Source: Bullera alba
Lineage: Eukaryota; Basidiomycota; Tremellomycetes; Tremellales; Bulleraceae
Assembly (NCBI GenBank): GCA_001600095.1
Contig: BCIX01000004.1
Coordinates: forward strand, 1,244,586 to 1,308,585
Length of the DNA: 64,000 nt
Direction of reading: 5' to 3'
Shown here piece after piece: positions 23,700 through 33,660 of this stretch. The number at the start of each line of letters is the position of its first letter. The first letter of the stretch is position 1. The notes under the pieces are model-generated. The model had not been told where the DNA came from and did not search any database. It worked only from the letters and a program-made list of their open reading frames with translations. The position numbers were made by a program, and so were the translations under genes.

Positions 23700-23700
23700 A
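23671..23700 (+). repeat. 15-nt tandem duplication ending in a start codon
   Basis: The unit ccaacggatcaacca occurs twice, at 23671-23685 and 23686-23700, with no mismatch. The last base is the A of the ATG of the next gene, so the unit lies in its leader. Confidence 0.9.
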
Positions 23701-24140
23701 TGGAGAACGAGACACCAGATCTGGTCACGCTCGAGGCCGCCAGCAGATTCAACCTCGATCGAACGGAATATCAAACGGACGGTACGCAGAAGGCGTTCGT
23801 AACCATCTTGCCGGGGAGTGACGCCACCCTCGACTCGATCCTGCGTCAGGCTCGAACGATCCATACCAAAGGAACCGATAAACTCAAGAGCGCCGAGGGC
23901 GTGACTGTAGTTACACTCGATGACGTCGTCGATGAAGTGGTGACCTATGCTCTGCTCAATGCGTCAAAGGGCTGGCAGTGGGGGAACCCGATCTCCAACA
24001 TGGACTTCAAGGATGGTGTATTGACTGTCGAGCCAGTCAAGCCGATTGTGGACCTGAATGCCTCGAACAACAGCAAGGTCTCCTCACTCGAGTTCACATT
24101 CGAGCCAGGATGGGATTTCCTTAAGGGCGAACATCACTGA
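23700..24140 (+). CDS. Small unknown protein, paralogue A of an adjacent pair
   Basis: A single-exon frame of 146 aa, acidic, without signal peptide or membrane segment. It is not a family I recognise. The reason to trust it is the next gene: both share a central block (DSILRQARTIHTKGTDKL here, DTILPVARKIHQLGSDKL there), then MDFKDGVLTVEP against MNFKDGVLTIGP, and an identical-type end SSLEFTFEPGWDFLKGEHH against TSLEFTFQPMLDVLKGEHH. Conservation of protein rather than DNA between the copies argues for selection. A TATA-type box lies about 115 bp upstream. The likely location is cytosolic. Confidence 0.75.
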   Translation: MENETPDLVTLEAASRFNLDRTEYQTDGTQKAFVTILPGSDATLDSILRQARTIHTKGTDKLKSAEGVTVVTLDDVVDEVVTYALLNASKGWQWGNPISNMDFKDGVLTVEPVKPIVDLNASNNSKVSSLEFTFEPGWDFLKGEHH

Positions 24141-24639
24141 GAAGCTCGAGAGACTAGATCTCGTGACCATGGCGGATGACCAGGATTCGGTGCGGCAGTA
24201 CGTCAGTAGGAGGGATGGTGACATGTCAGATTGGGGAATTGGCTAGCCTAGTTCTTATTCCTGATGTAGCTAGATGCAGCTACTTCGCCTCAGAAAGTAT
24301 GGTCTCTGGGGGACAGACAGATCAACGGTCCAATGTGACTAGGAAGTGACTCGGTCGGTCAGAGGTCTTGCGTGTGAGAGGAGGATTCGACCACGCTTAT
24401 CAACTGCCCACATGGACGAAACACGTCATGGACGCTGGAACATCCGATGAAATAGCCCATCCAGTGGTAATGAAAGGATCCTTCCTCTGTGCTAACAGAA
24501 TCCATTGATAGCCCCGTGTTTTCTCCCCCAAGCTGTATAAGACAGCAGAGGATACTGCTCGTATTGTTTGCACTCTTCCTTCTGCTCTTTCCCAACCAGA
24601 TCTGATCAATCACCACTCTCCACTCGTAACTTCTTCGCA
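24141..24639. other. Spacer between paralogues A and B
   Basis: About 500 bp. A TATA-type box (tataag, 24536-24541) lies about 100 bp before the start of paralogue B. Nothing else was recognised. Confidence 0.4.
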
Positions 24640-25218
24640 ATGGCAAGAACTGAGAACGAAGGCGGGGTTACCCGGGGCTATGGCACAGTCGCAGACTTCA
24701 CGCCGGTCTCAGACGCTTTCTCGGGATTCTCCTTCGACGGTCTCGACCCGCAGGAGGACAAGACCCTCAAGGCCAAGTTCACACTCCTTGCAAACACCAA
24801 GACGCAACATCGACACGGGATCGATTCTGACCTCTTCGGTATTGACAACACTATGCAGGTTCTGCACCCATCCGTCGATACGATCCTGCCCGTTGCACGA
24901 AAGATCCACCAGCTCGGCTCTGACAAGCTGTACCCTGACTCCGAGGAGAGTGAGGGTCTGCGCAAATCCAATCTCGATTCGACCACTCCTGGATCTACAG
25001 CCTTCGGCATCTCAGCTGAAGCAGTGATGCAGCTGGCTCAAGATCCATCTGATGCAGCATGGACTACGCAGGTCCCCGAGATGAACTTTAAAGATGGGGT
25101 ATTGACCATCGGACCGGAGGGTGTGTACTTTGATCAGGAGGATCCGTCAGATTACATCACCTCCCTCGAGTTCACCTTCCAGCCCATGCTAGATGTTCTC
25201 AAAGGCGAGCATCACTAG
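24640..25218 (+). CDS. Small unknown protein, paralogue B of an adjacent pair
   Basis: A single-exon frame of 192 aa, acidic and soluble, starting MARTENEGGVTRGYGTV. It shares with paralogue A the central block around HPSVDTILPVARKIHQLGSD and the conserved C-terminal block MNFKDGVLTIGP ... ITSLEFTFQPMLDVLKGEHH. It is longer than A by about 46 residues, mainly in the N-terminal third and in a Ser/Thr insert in the middle. The start codon is the ATG at 24640; an in-frame open stretch runs upstream but has no ATG. No known domain is recognised. The pair points to a local duplication in this lineage followed by clear protein divergence. Confidence 0.75.
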   Translation: MARTENEGGVTRGYGTVADFTPVSDAFSGFSFDGLDPQEDKTLKAKFTLLANTKTQHRHGIDSDLFGIDNTMQVLHPSVDTILPVARKIHQLGSDKLYPDSEESEGLRKSNLDSTTPGSTAFGISAEAVMQLAQDPSDAAWTTQVPEMNFKDGVLTIGPEGVYFDQEDPSDYITSLEFTFQPMLDVLKGEHH

Positions 25219-25728
25219 GCGAGTGGATATGGCATCTGGGACCTTGTGCCGGCTTGTACCGGGGGTTACCGTAATACGCTGGCATCGCAAGTGGGTGATG
25301 GGAATGGTGGATAGGTCAGTACTCAGTCGTTAGTTGGCAGAGGAAGACAGCTGGTGATGTATTCGGTGACAGAGCATCTCTATCATTGTTGCTGCTTGAA
25401 GAACAGTCATAATGATATCCTCCAACCAACTGGACACGAGACAGGTGGACAGTCGAGCAGTAGTACTCCCGAGAGCGCTTTGACCGCTCAGCGCATAGCG
25501 CACGGATCCTCGCGATCTCGATTTCCAATTCCCCGGAAGCCGCTCGTCCTCCTTCCTTCTTCCTCTTCCTCTTCCTCTCTGACATCTTCCTTGTTCCCTC
25601 TCATCTTCATCCGCTCTCTCTATCGGATATATTCTCTCCATAGCATGGCATAGACGTTGCAACCAATTGCCCCGCACCCCGAGTGCAATAGCTCGCCCAT
25701 CCCCGGCCATCAGAGACCAGTACCCAAA
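25219..25728. other. Intergenic region
   Basis: About 510 bp ahead of the 977-aa gene. It contains a TC-rich plus-strand stretch near 25550-25625, probably the leader. No gene seen. Confidence 0.4.
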
Positions 25729-28700
25729 ATGACATACCCACCCAAGCCCCCCTCCACCCTTCCCACCGGGAAGCTTACTGACAGAACCAGCGATAGCACC
25801 CTTCCAAAGCTACACCGTCCTATAGCCCGACATGGGAGCCTAGGAAAAGACATCATGCCAAACAAGCAGCCGGTGACCTATCGTCAAACAATACTTCCTC
25901 CACATCTCCAGGCGAGGAGTCAGCCAGCCTTCCCTCAGCATACATCCAGTATCGCCGGTTCCTCGACGCTCGTTAGGAACCAAAATCGTCCGAGTGCGAT
26001 CGGTGATCATCGAGCTCGGCAGGGAGCCAAGCTTGAGCATGAAGCTGGTGAGCTCTGACCCCAGAACTCAAGCAAGCTTTGAGATGTTTGTGGCAGGTGT
26101 AGAAGCTGATCGTGCCTCAGATAGTCTCAAGTCTACGTTCGACCTCGCATTAACAGCAGAGAGAGATCAGAGCGAAGCAGGAGATCGCTATTTGGCTATG
26201 AAACCGGTCGAACACAAGCGTGAGTCTGCTGCTGGCTCCCGAATAACGCCCTTCCAGCTGATTTCCTCGACTTTGCTAGCACGGTCACCGGTAGTCTTAC
26301 CGCACGATACTACCAGATCCTCCTTCATTATATCTAGCAAGACGGCACCGCCTACCACTCATACCGTAGCAACTTCATCTAGAGTCCAGACTGCAGGAAG
26401 AGGAGACCGATCAGGTCTGAAACCGGTCGTTGTCAAAAGTAAGTCGGCTGGGAATATGGCTTCTGTGTTGGAGTCTCCGAGCTGACAAAGTTATCGTTAC
26501 CAGCGCGCGTCCCAACTGTCGCGTTGCTCGACACTGATGTTCCCAAAGCTCCTTCGACCTCGACCTCCAGAATCTCCCCGGCGACCAAATATGTCATCAA
26601 GTCCGCCGGGCTCCTCGCAGCAGAGCCTGAAGTCGCCAAGAGACCGCTCAGACAGGACAGCACTCAAACTGATCACCCCGCTGGGTTTACCGAGAAGAGG
26701 CGATTCGACATAGAAGACTTGATTCCATCTAGCCAACCTTCAAACACCCAAGTCCGATCTAGGCCTTCGGATCAACACGGCAACAAGCCACTGAGCAACA
26801 GCAAGACTGAAGAGCGTGTCATAAAGCGTACTCGACGTGAGGAATCGCCTGACCAGTCCCCGCCGAAGGTGAAGCGCCTTGGAGGTGGTCCCGGTGATCT
26901 CACCCATCATGTCTCTTTTGCAAGATCCACTCATGACACTGACACCGGCACGACACCTGATTCTGAGTCAGAAGCAAGTTCACAGCCCGACGTCGTCTCG
27001 ACCAAGAAACGAGACGAAGCGAGTACCGTCTCGGTCCAGCAGCCCACCTTCTCCTCGGACGATCCGCCAGCTCAGAGGACCAGGGAAGTCAAACACAAGA
27101 CCAGCAAGACTCGAGAGGATGAAGATGTTACAGTCAAGCCTGTTCTCAGTCACCAGACTGTCCAGGTATCGCCCAAGGTGGTTCGGATCATCAACCCAGC
27201 CCCGCCTAGCGTGATCGATGCTGCCCAAGCCACAAGTTCTGATGGTCCGGCCTACACGATTGACAAGCCCGGTGATGCCTCAAGTGTGACCATCGTGGTG
27301 AAGACCGAACCGGAATCACCTCCCCCTCAAAAGCATCAACGACCGAAATGGGCTTGCTTACCTCTCAGGGAGCCTGTGAGCCGGTGAGCACAAGCTAAAA
27401 CCCGCAGCTGGTTGCTAAGCTGACTAGCTGACTCGCCAATGCAGAGTCGAGACCTGGCCCCAAAGTGGATGGAAGACACAGTACCAGAAAGCCAGAGACG
27501 CCATACTGGCAACGGGCCGACGTACGGCGAGTAGCAAGAGAATGAAGGGCAAGAAGAAGCAAGTGAAAAGGACCAGGTCCACTCAGTCCCCAGAGAAAGT
27601 GGGTGTAAGCATCAGCGTGGAAGCGTTGATGGAGGGGATATCCCGGAGTCAACTGGAGGACGACTCCTTCGAAGACGGTACGTCCAGCTCCCTTTATTCC
27701 ACAGTGATGGACCGAGCTGATATCATATCAGATTTGGACGATGGGCTCGCAGCCGAGAGGTTGTTCGGGAGGCTTTACTCCCGTTCTCAAAGTCGCCTCA
27801 CTTTGCGATCTCAAGAGGACTACACCTGGCTCCTAAGCAGAGTCTGCAAGCCGCCTCCTCTCCGACAAGCGGGTGACGAAGATGACCTCGACTGGGACCG
27901 TACCGATGATACAATGGTATTTGGCTTGGAGAATCGACATGCCATGTCCGCAGTGTCGACACTTCACGTCCTCACTCCACCCGATATCGAGACTGCTGCA
28001 CTTATCGCCAAGGTCGCTGGTCAAACCCCCGTCGAGACATTTTTCCCACAAGCCACTTCGATCCACTTTGGTCCCGAGTTCGAGACAAACCTCATCAGTG
28101 TGGCCTTCGGTACCAATACGGTTACAGACGGCCGTGAGTCGACTTTGAGCCAGTACGCCAAGGACTTTGCCAAGCTCGCCTTGGGTATACACATTCTTTC
28201 CAGCGACAACCCCATCCGAGGCCTTCGATCCAGGATCCTCCGACCGATCGTCCTTGCACTCCAAGAACAGTGGAAGGACCTGAAGACCTATAAGGTGGAA
28301 ATCGCCGGTGACGAGATACCGTGGTGTTTCCCCGGTGTTACCCATTGTGTGGAGTACAATGTGGACAGGTACCCGTTCGCTAAGGCGTCGTACGAGAAGC
28401 TCAAGAGCGAAGTGAAGGACACCGAAGACTTCTTCAAAGCCTTCATCAGCGGTCGAATAGTGTTTGGGCACAGCATCGACGATTGGCTGGAGGATGTGGA
28501 GAGCATCCTTGTGCACAGTTGTAGAATGGCCAGGAGGGGACATGGGGTGACTCGATGGGAGGTCGTGCTGCCAGGACACTTGTCGGAGAGCCAGGAGGAT
28601 CGCCTGAGGTCAGGACTTGCACGCCTCGAGAGACGACTTGGGATGATGGGGGTGCTGAGACTTAGACCTGGCCACGCGGACGGTGGAGACGTGGGGGAGG

Positions 28701-28837
28701 AGGAGGGAAGAAGTTCGATGGACAGGTTGATCAAGTTCTCGAGAAAGGGAATGAGGGTGGGAGAGATATGGAACTGGCGAGAATCCGGAGAGAATCAGGA
28801 GAGCGAAGCATCGTGGGATAGGGGCGTGGAATTCTGA
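25729..28837 (+). CDS. Unknown 977-aa protein, disordered N-terminal half, conserved-looking C-terminal half
   Basis: Four exons keep frame: 25729-26047, 26097-26438, 26504-27383 and 27445-28837. The first 550 residues are Ser/Thr/Pro/Lys-rich and disordered, with basic clusters (RVIKRTRREESPDQ, TKKRDEAS) suggesting nuclear location. After the motif RPKWACLPLREPVSRVETW comes a basic KRMKGKKKQVKRTR stretch. The last 400 residues look folded: ERLFGRLYSRSQSRLTLRSQ, TWLLSRVCKPPP, LAKLALGIH-type helices, and IPWCFPGVTHCVEYNVDRYP. A 60-nt in-frame segment at about 26220-26279 has GT/AG ends and may be an optional intron. I do not recognise the family. The ATG chosen is the first in this frame. Confidence 0.7.
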
Positions 28838-29243
28838 TGCAGGTGGGAAATGAGCAGCAAGAGAGATCAGGAGGTGGGAAAGGACGGATATGATAGGATG
28901 TCTATACTGACTGATCTCACGCCTGATCTCACGCCTGACCATATGTGCTTCAGGTCGGGTCATCTCTCATCATGTCTGTACACGCAATCAGTCGGCTACG
29001 TATCACCATGTCCATCATGTGAATCTGTTCTGCTGTCACAAGCTCCGCTTGACGCTGCTAGCAAGGGCTGTCGGGACAGTGACCACCAAATCTGGTGCTA
29101 GAGGCTAACATATGACATGACAATGAAAACACTATAAGCCCAGAGTGAACCGGGACTGATGCGAACACTATTCTACAAGGGCGATTGCCGGCGTTGTTTT
29201 GGATCCCCTCCTATCTTCTCCGTGACTGATCTCCCAGTCAAGC
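28838..29243. other. Convergent intergenic spacer with a short tandem repeat
   Basis: About 400 bp between converging genes. A 12-nt unit ctgatctcacgc is repeated twice in tandem at 28911-28934. No gene seen. Confidence 0.45.
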
Positions 29244-32200
29244 TCAAACCCCATGCAGGCCCATGACTCCGGTACACCCTGCCCAAAGACAATCCAAGAG
29301 CTCTTTCCCGTTCTCGCTTAGGCCACTGCCTCTCCATTCCTCGTAGCCAGTTGGACCCCACGCTGATTCTCCTTTACAGAAGCCCAGTCTGTCCAAGCCC
29401 TCGAGGACAAACTCGACACCCTGGGTTCTCGAGTGACATACTCCAATGACCGTCGGGAAGCTCCTTCCATCGGCAATGACGTGTGACGAGAGGGTCGGTA
29501 TCGTTCCCCCAGAAGAGGGTTTGGAGTGGGAACCCGCGCTGGAAAAGGATGTGTATGCCGTCGAGGCCCGGTCATGGGTGGCAGAGCTGTCGTGAGAGCT
29601 GTCCCCGGATCCGGAACCGGTAGTCAAGCCAATTGAACCGGCAGTGTATCCCGTCGCTCCTGGTCTGGTGGCAGTCGGACTGGCGACGACTCCAGGAGTG
29701 AAGCGGGACGACGAGGCGGGGCCGGATGGGAGAATGGCCGGAATAGGCGGGACAGGTGGGATTGACGATGAAGACACATGAGGTAATGCCTGTTGATTCC
29801 CTTTGGACGCGGGAGACGGCGCGGTCGAGGAAGTCGTCGATGCCGTCGACTTGGTCGACTTGGTCGCAGAACCCAAGAAGAAGACTGAACCGCGATTCGA
29901 CACGTCGTCGCGCTCGCTGCGCAAGTCGTCCACATCCACCAAGCGAGCGACGATCCTGAACGACCGGAAGGGGAGAGGGGCTAGCGCGCACGAGATCTTT
30001 GATATTCTCGCGTCGTCCGGGAAGGACGAGACGAAGACGCCGGGAGTCGGCGTTGTTTGGTTCGAGTCATTCTTCTCCTTCTGACTTGCAGCTTCCCTTT
30101 CCCTCTCTCGCTCCCTCTCCCTCTCCTTCTCCCTCCTCATGCCACTATCCTTTGAGGTGCGTCTCCGAAGGAGCTTTTGGAACTTTGGCATCTGGGACGA
30201 GGTCGAAGTCGTAGATGTGGTAGTCGACTGAGAGGTCGAAGGCTCGAGTGCCGACGTCGAGGCCGAAGTCGAACCCGACTTGGCCGACTCGCTCACTTTA
30301 CTAGCCGTCGAGGCGGCAGTAGTGGGTCGATCCTCCGTGTCCGAGTTGAAGGGGACATACCAGACCAGCATTGCTTGTCTCGATTCGATCGCCGGGAAGA
30401 TGGACAGTGGTGAATCGTTGGAGTACTGATCCTGACTGCAAGGGATGATCATAGCCACGCTCTCCTCGGGCACCCTGTCCCAAGCTTTGCCCGTGATCAT
30501 CTCGAGGCTTGATTGTGTGATCTGGGGCGAGCTTTGCGTCGAGATGCCTTCAGACACGGTCGGGACGGCTGGTGCGTGGAAGGGCGAGTTGAATAGCGAA
30601 CCCCTTGAACCCCTTCCGCTGCCTCCTGGACGCTCATCTCTGCTGATCTCGGAACTTGGCGCTCGGGAAGAATGGGATGAGCCGGTACTCTGAGTCGATT
30701 TCCGCTCGACCAATCCAGGGGGAGCAGTGCGGGATTGCGGTTCGGTTCGGATCGACTTGCCAGAGGGGTGAATAAAGTCTTTTGATCTCGAGACGGATGG
30801 CGACCATGATTGACTTTGCGCCTTGTCCCTCTCTCTTTCCTCCCTGGCAGCCTTTTTCTCCTCATGTGCAGCTATGGTGCCTTTGAATGCACGCTTCAAT
30901 ACACCTCCGAGACCTTTCTCCCTCTTCTTCTCGTCCGGCTCGGTATTCTTGACTGTTCTGCCTGAGGCGCCGGAGATGGACGCCCTGGGTTTGAGATTCG
31001 GAGGAGGAACACTCTCGTCTGCGCTTCCATGGGAGAGAGCCCTGTCCTTGGTCTTCACCATTCCAACCAGTGGGAGCGATTGGGACAAGGAGGCAAACGG
31101 ACCTCTGGCCGTGGCGGCAGAGTCGGCACTTCCTAGTCGAACCGATCTTTCAAAGCGATCCGAAGGAGGTGGCTCGATGTTCGAGCTGGCATCCTCGGCG
31201 CTCTTGATCCCTCCAGCGTCCGCATGGGCCGATTTGCAGGCGAGAATCAGAGTCACCGTCGTGCTGGAATGCGGTCCGCCTTCCAAGCCTCGTTTCTGCA
31301 TTGTCAAGAGGTATTCCCTGCTCGAAGACTTGGTGACCTTCCAGACCGATTTCGAAGCCTCGGATACTACTCTTCCGTCGGTCATGATCTCGTAGCGGCC
31401 GGCTCCGGGGCTGTCCCATTCGGCTTTGATGTTGACGCTGGCCTCGCTGGGTCGTGGGGATGGAGGACAGACCCTAAATGTCCATTCTCCCCTCCTGTCT
31501 CCGTACTCGTCGTCGAACTGGCCGACGAATTTGGCAAATGAGTCCTCTTCCTCTGCTGCGCCTCCAAGCTTGAAGACCGGGACGTCGGGCTTGTTCGAGG
31601 TTCGTTTCTTTGGCATCGCTCGGACATCAATTGTAGTATTCTTGGATGTCGACTCGCCGCCCATCTGAGACTGCGAGCCGGCTAGGATGAAGTCAATGTC
31701 GAACTCTGCGAGGTCGACGGGCGCAGGTGGATGGAGTGAGGGAGGTAATGGATGAGGAAGTGGCTCCGCTTGTAGGTTCCGCGAGGTGAGAAGGTGGTTC
31801 GCCCTGTGTAGCGCTAGGGTCGAGGGCAATAATCTCGGTCCTGGATCCGACAAGGGCATCAACGGAGGTAACGGTCGTTTCGGGGCATTATCCTAAAGAT
31901 GAGAGTGTAAGCGTATCCAACGTCTTGCCAACTGCCTGGCGACTTACATTATAAGTCTGCTCCTCTGGCATGTCATCGTCGTCCTCGTCGTCCTCGTCAT
32001 CATCCTCGTCACCCTGAACAATGTCCATGTCGGATTTCTTCTTTGTTGATGGACTCCGACCTAGACCATTGCCAGGGATGGCCATGGGAACACTTCCTCT
32101 CCGTTGAGCTACCATGTCTTCTGATCTCGAAGCAGCCATGGCGACGTCGGACGATTTGCTCATCCCCGAGTTCGGCGTGGCCATACTCAGTCGTTCCCAC

Positions 32201-33660
32201 AACATCAGGCTTTGCCGGCGTAGACCTCCGTTTGCCATTGGCGGAGCGACTGGTTGTGGACCTAGACTCGGATGAGTGCTGTGTTTTGGACTACCCCCAG
32301 TGCTGTGTATACTGGGAGCGGCGAAACTAAGTCTCTCCCTAGCTCTCCGTCCGTCCTCTCCATATGTCGCTTTGAGGAACGCTCTTCGTTGCCTTTCCGC
32401 CTCTTCATACTCGGCTTGTTCGAACGCGTCCATGTCTTCGCGCTTCTTGTTTGTGCCGGTTGACAGCCACGAGCTACGTCTGCTCGAGGGAGACAGGTCT
32501 ATACTCCGAAGAGCCTGCGCGGCGGACGATGATGTGCTGGATGATGTGGCGAGCGGAAGAGGTCCCGAGCCAAATTTGTAGCCCTCGTCCGGGACGGCGA
32601 CTTCCTCCACGCTGCCTCTTTGAGGAGGTAAACTCGGGTTCCATCGAGCTGACGGTCCAGTCCAGCCTCCATATCCCAAATGAGGCAAACTTCCCCTTCT
32701 CCCTTCATCTCCGGTCAAACTTGGATTCGGACTTGTTTTGAGTGGAGCGCCGTCGGTCGTCCGTTCGCGTCGATGTAGCTGTCCGGGCGTCGATCCATCG
32801 CTACTGTTCGGACGCGTCAGGCGGCCGCTGACGTGGGTTCTTGAAGGTGATGGTGGGACTAGCGATGCGTGACCGGGGGTGATGGACGACCGACGACGGT
32901 CGCGGGGGTTGAAGCCGGGTGGGTATACCGGACGCGTTTGAGTGAGAGTCGAACACGTGCTGGCCGCTGAACCCCTCCTGCCCGAAAAGTCTAGAGGATC
33001 CACAGGGTGGTGCAGATGTGAGGATGACGTCGAGGGGCCGGCAAATGCATTTGTGGTGAATCCGACACTTCGGACAGGCGAGACAGGTGGGTTACCATGA
33101 TGAGGTGACAAGGGCGGCATGGGCGATATCACATGCAGACCGAGCGGTGTCATTGAGCCACGTCGAGGATGCTGGGTATGTATATATAACGAAGGATGCG
33201 TTGAAGCAATCACTGAAGGTGTTGGTGGAGCGGAAGAAGGAGATGCGAGTGGCCTACAGGTACGAGTCCAAGGTCAGCCACGTCGTAGATTAGGTTTTCT
33301 CGTTGACACCAGGTCCCAGTGTTTCGCGACTCCTGCAAGTACTCGGCGATCACTCTTTCGTAGCGTGACCTCTGCCGTCTCCACTGCTGTGCCTCGCGTC
33401 ACAATATCCTGAGGCCAGTCGAGAATGCAATAATAGGACAGGGAAGTCTTGGGAGTCATTTCGGCACGATAGACTTACTGTTCGGCAACGCTGCTCTCCC
33501 TTCTAATTGCGCCCTCGGAGCTCGGTCCAACAGGTTTGATGGTGGAAGCAGTAGACGCATTGCGACCCGGGATGGGTATCGACCCCGGCTCGAGGGGCTC
33601 GAAGTGATTCTCCGTAGGACTGTCCAGGTGGACATCCCGCAGAGGTGTCGGTGTGCCCAT
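29244..33660 (-). CDS. Unknown 1,378-aa Ser/Thr-rich protein
   Basis: Three exons (33660-33479, 33253-31948, 31892-29244) keep phase; the first intron, 225 nt, is long for this window. Most of the protein is low-complexity Ser/Pro/Thr/Gly, with an acidic run of Asp and Glu just before the last intron (near 31990). Islands of order are DAFEQAEYEEAERQRRAFLK (coiled coil), FRVCPPSPRPSEASVNIKAE with following beta strands (REYLLTMQKRGLEGG, STTVTLILACKSA), LSIFPAIESRQAMLVWYVPF, and a C-terminal block GRSFPTVIGVCHSRTQGVEF ... ENGKELLDCLWAGCTGVMGL. Many SP/TP and RRxS sites suggest kinase control. It is probably a cytoplasmic scaffold or signalling regulator, but I do not recognise the family. Acceptor 33254 was chosen because it alone restores frame after the first exon. 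Confidence 0.7.
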
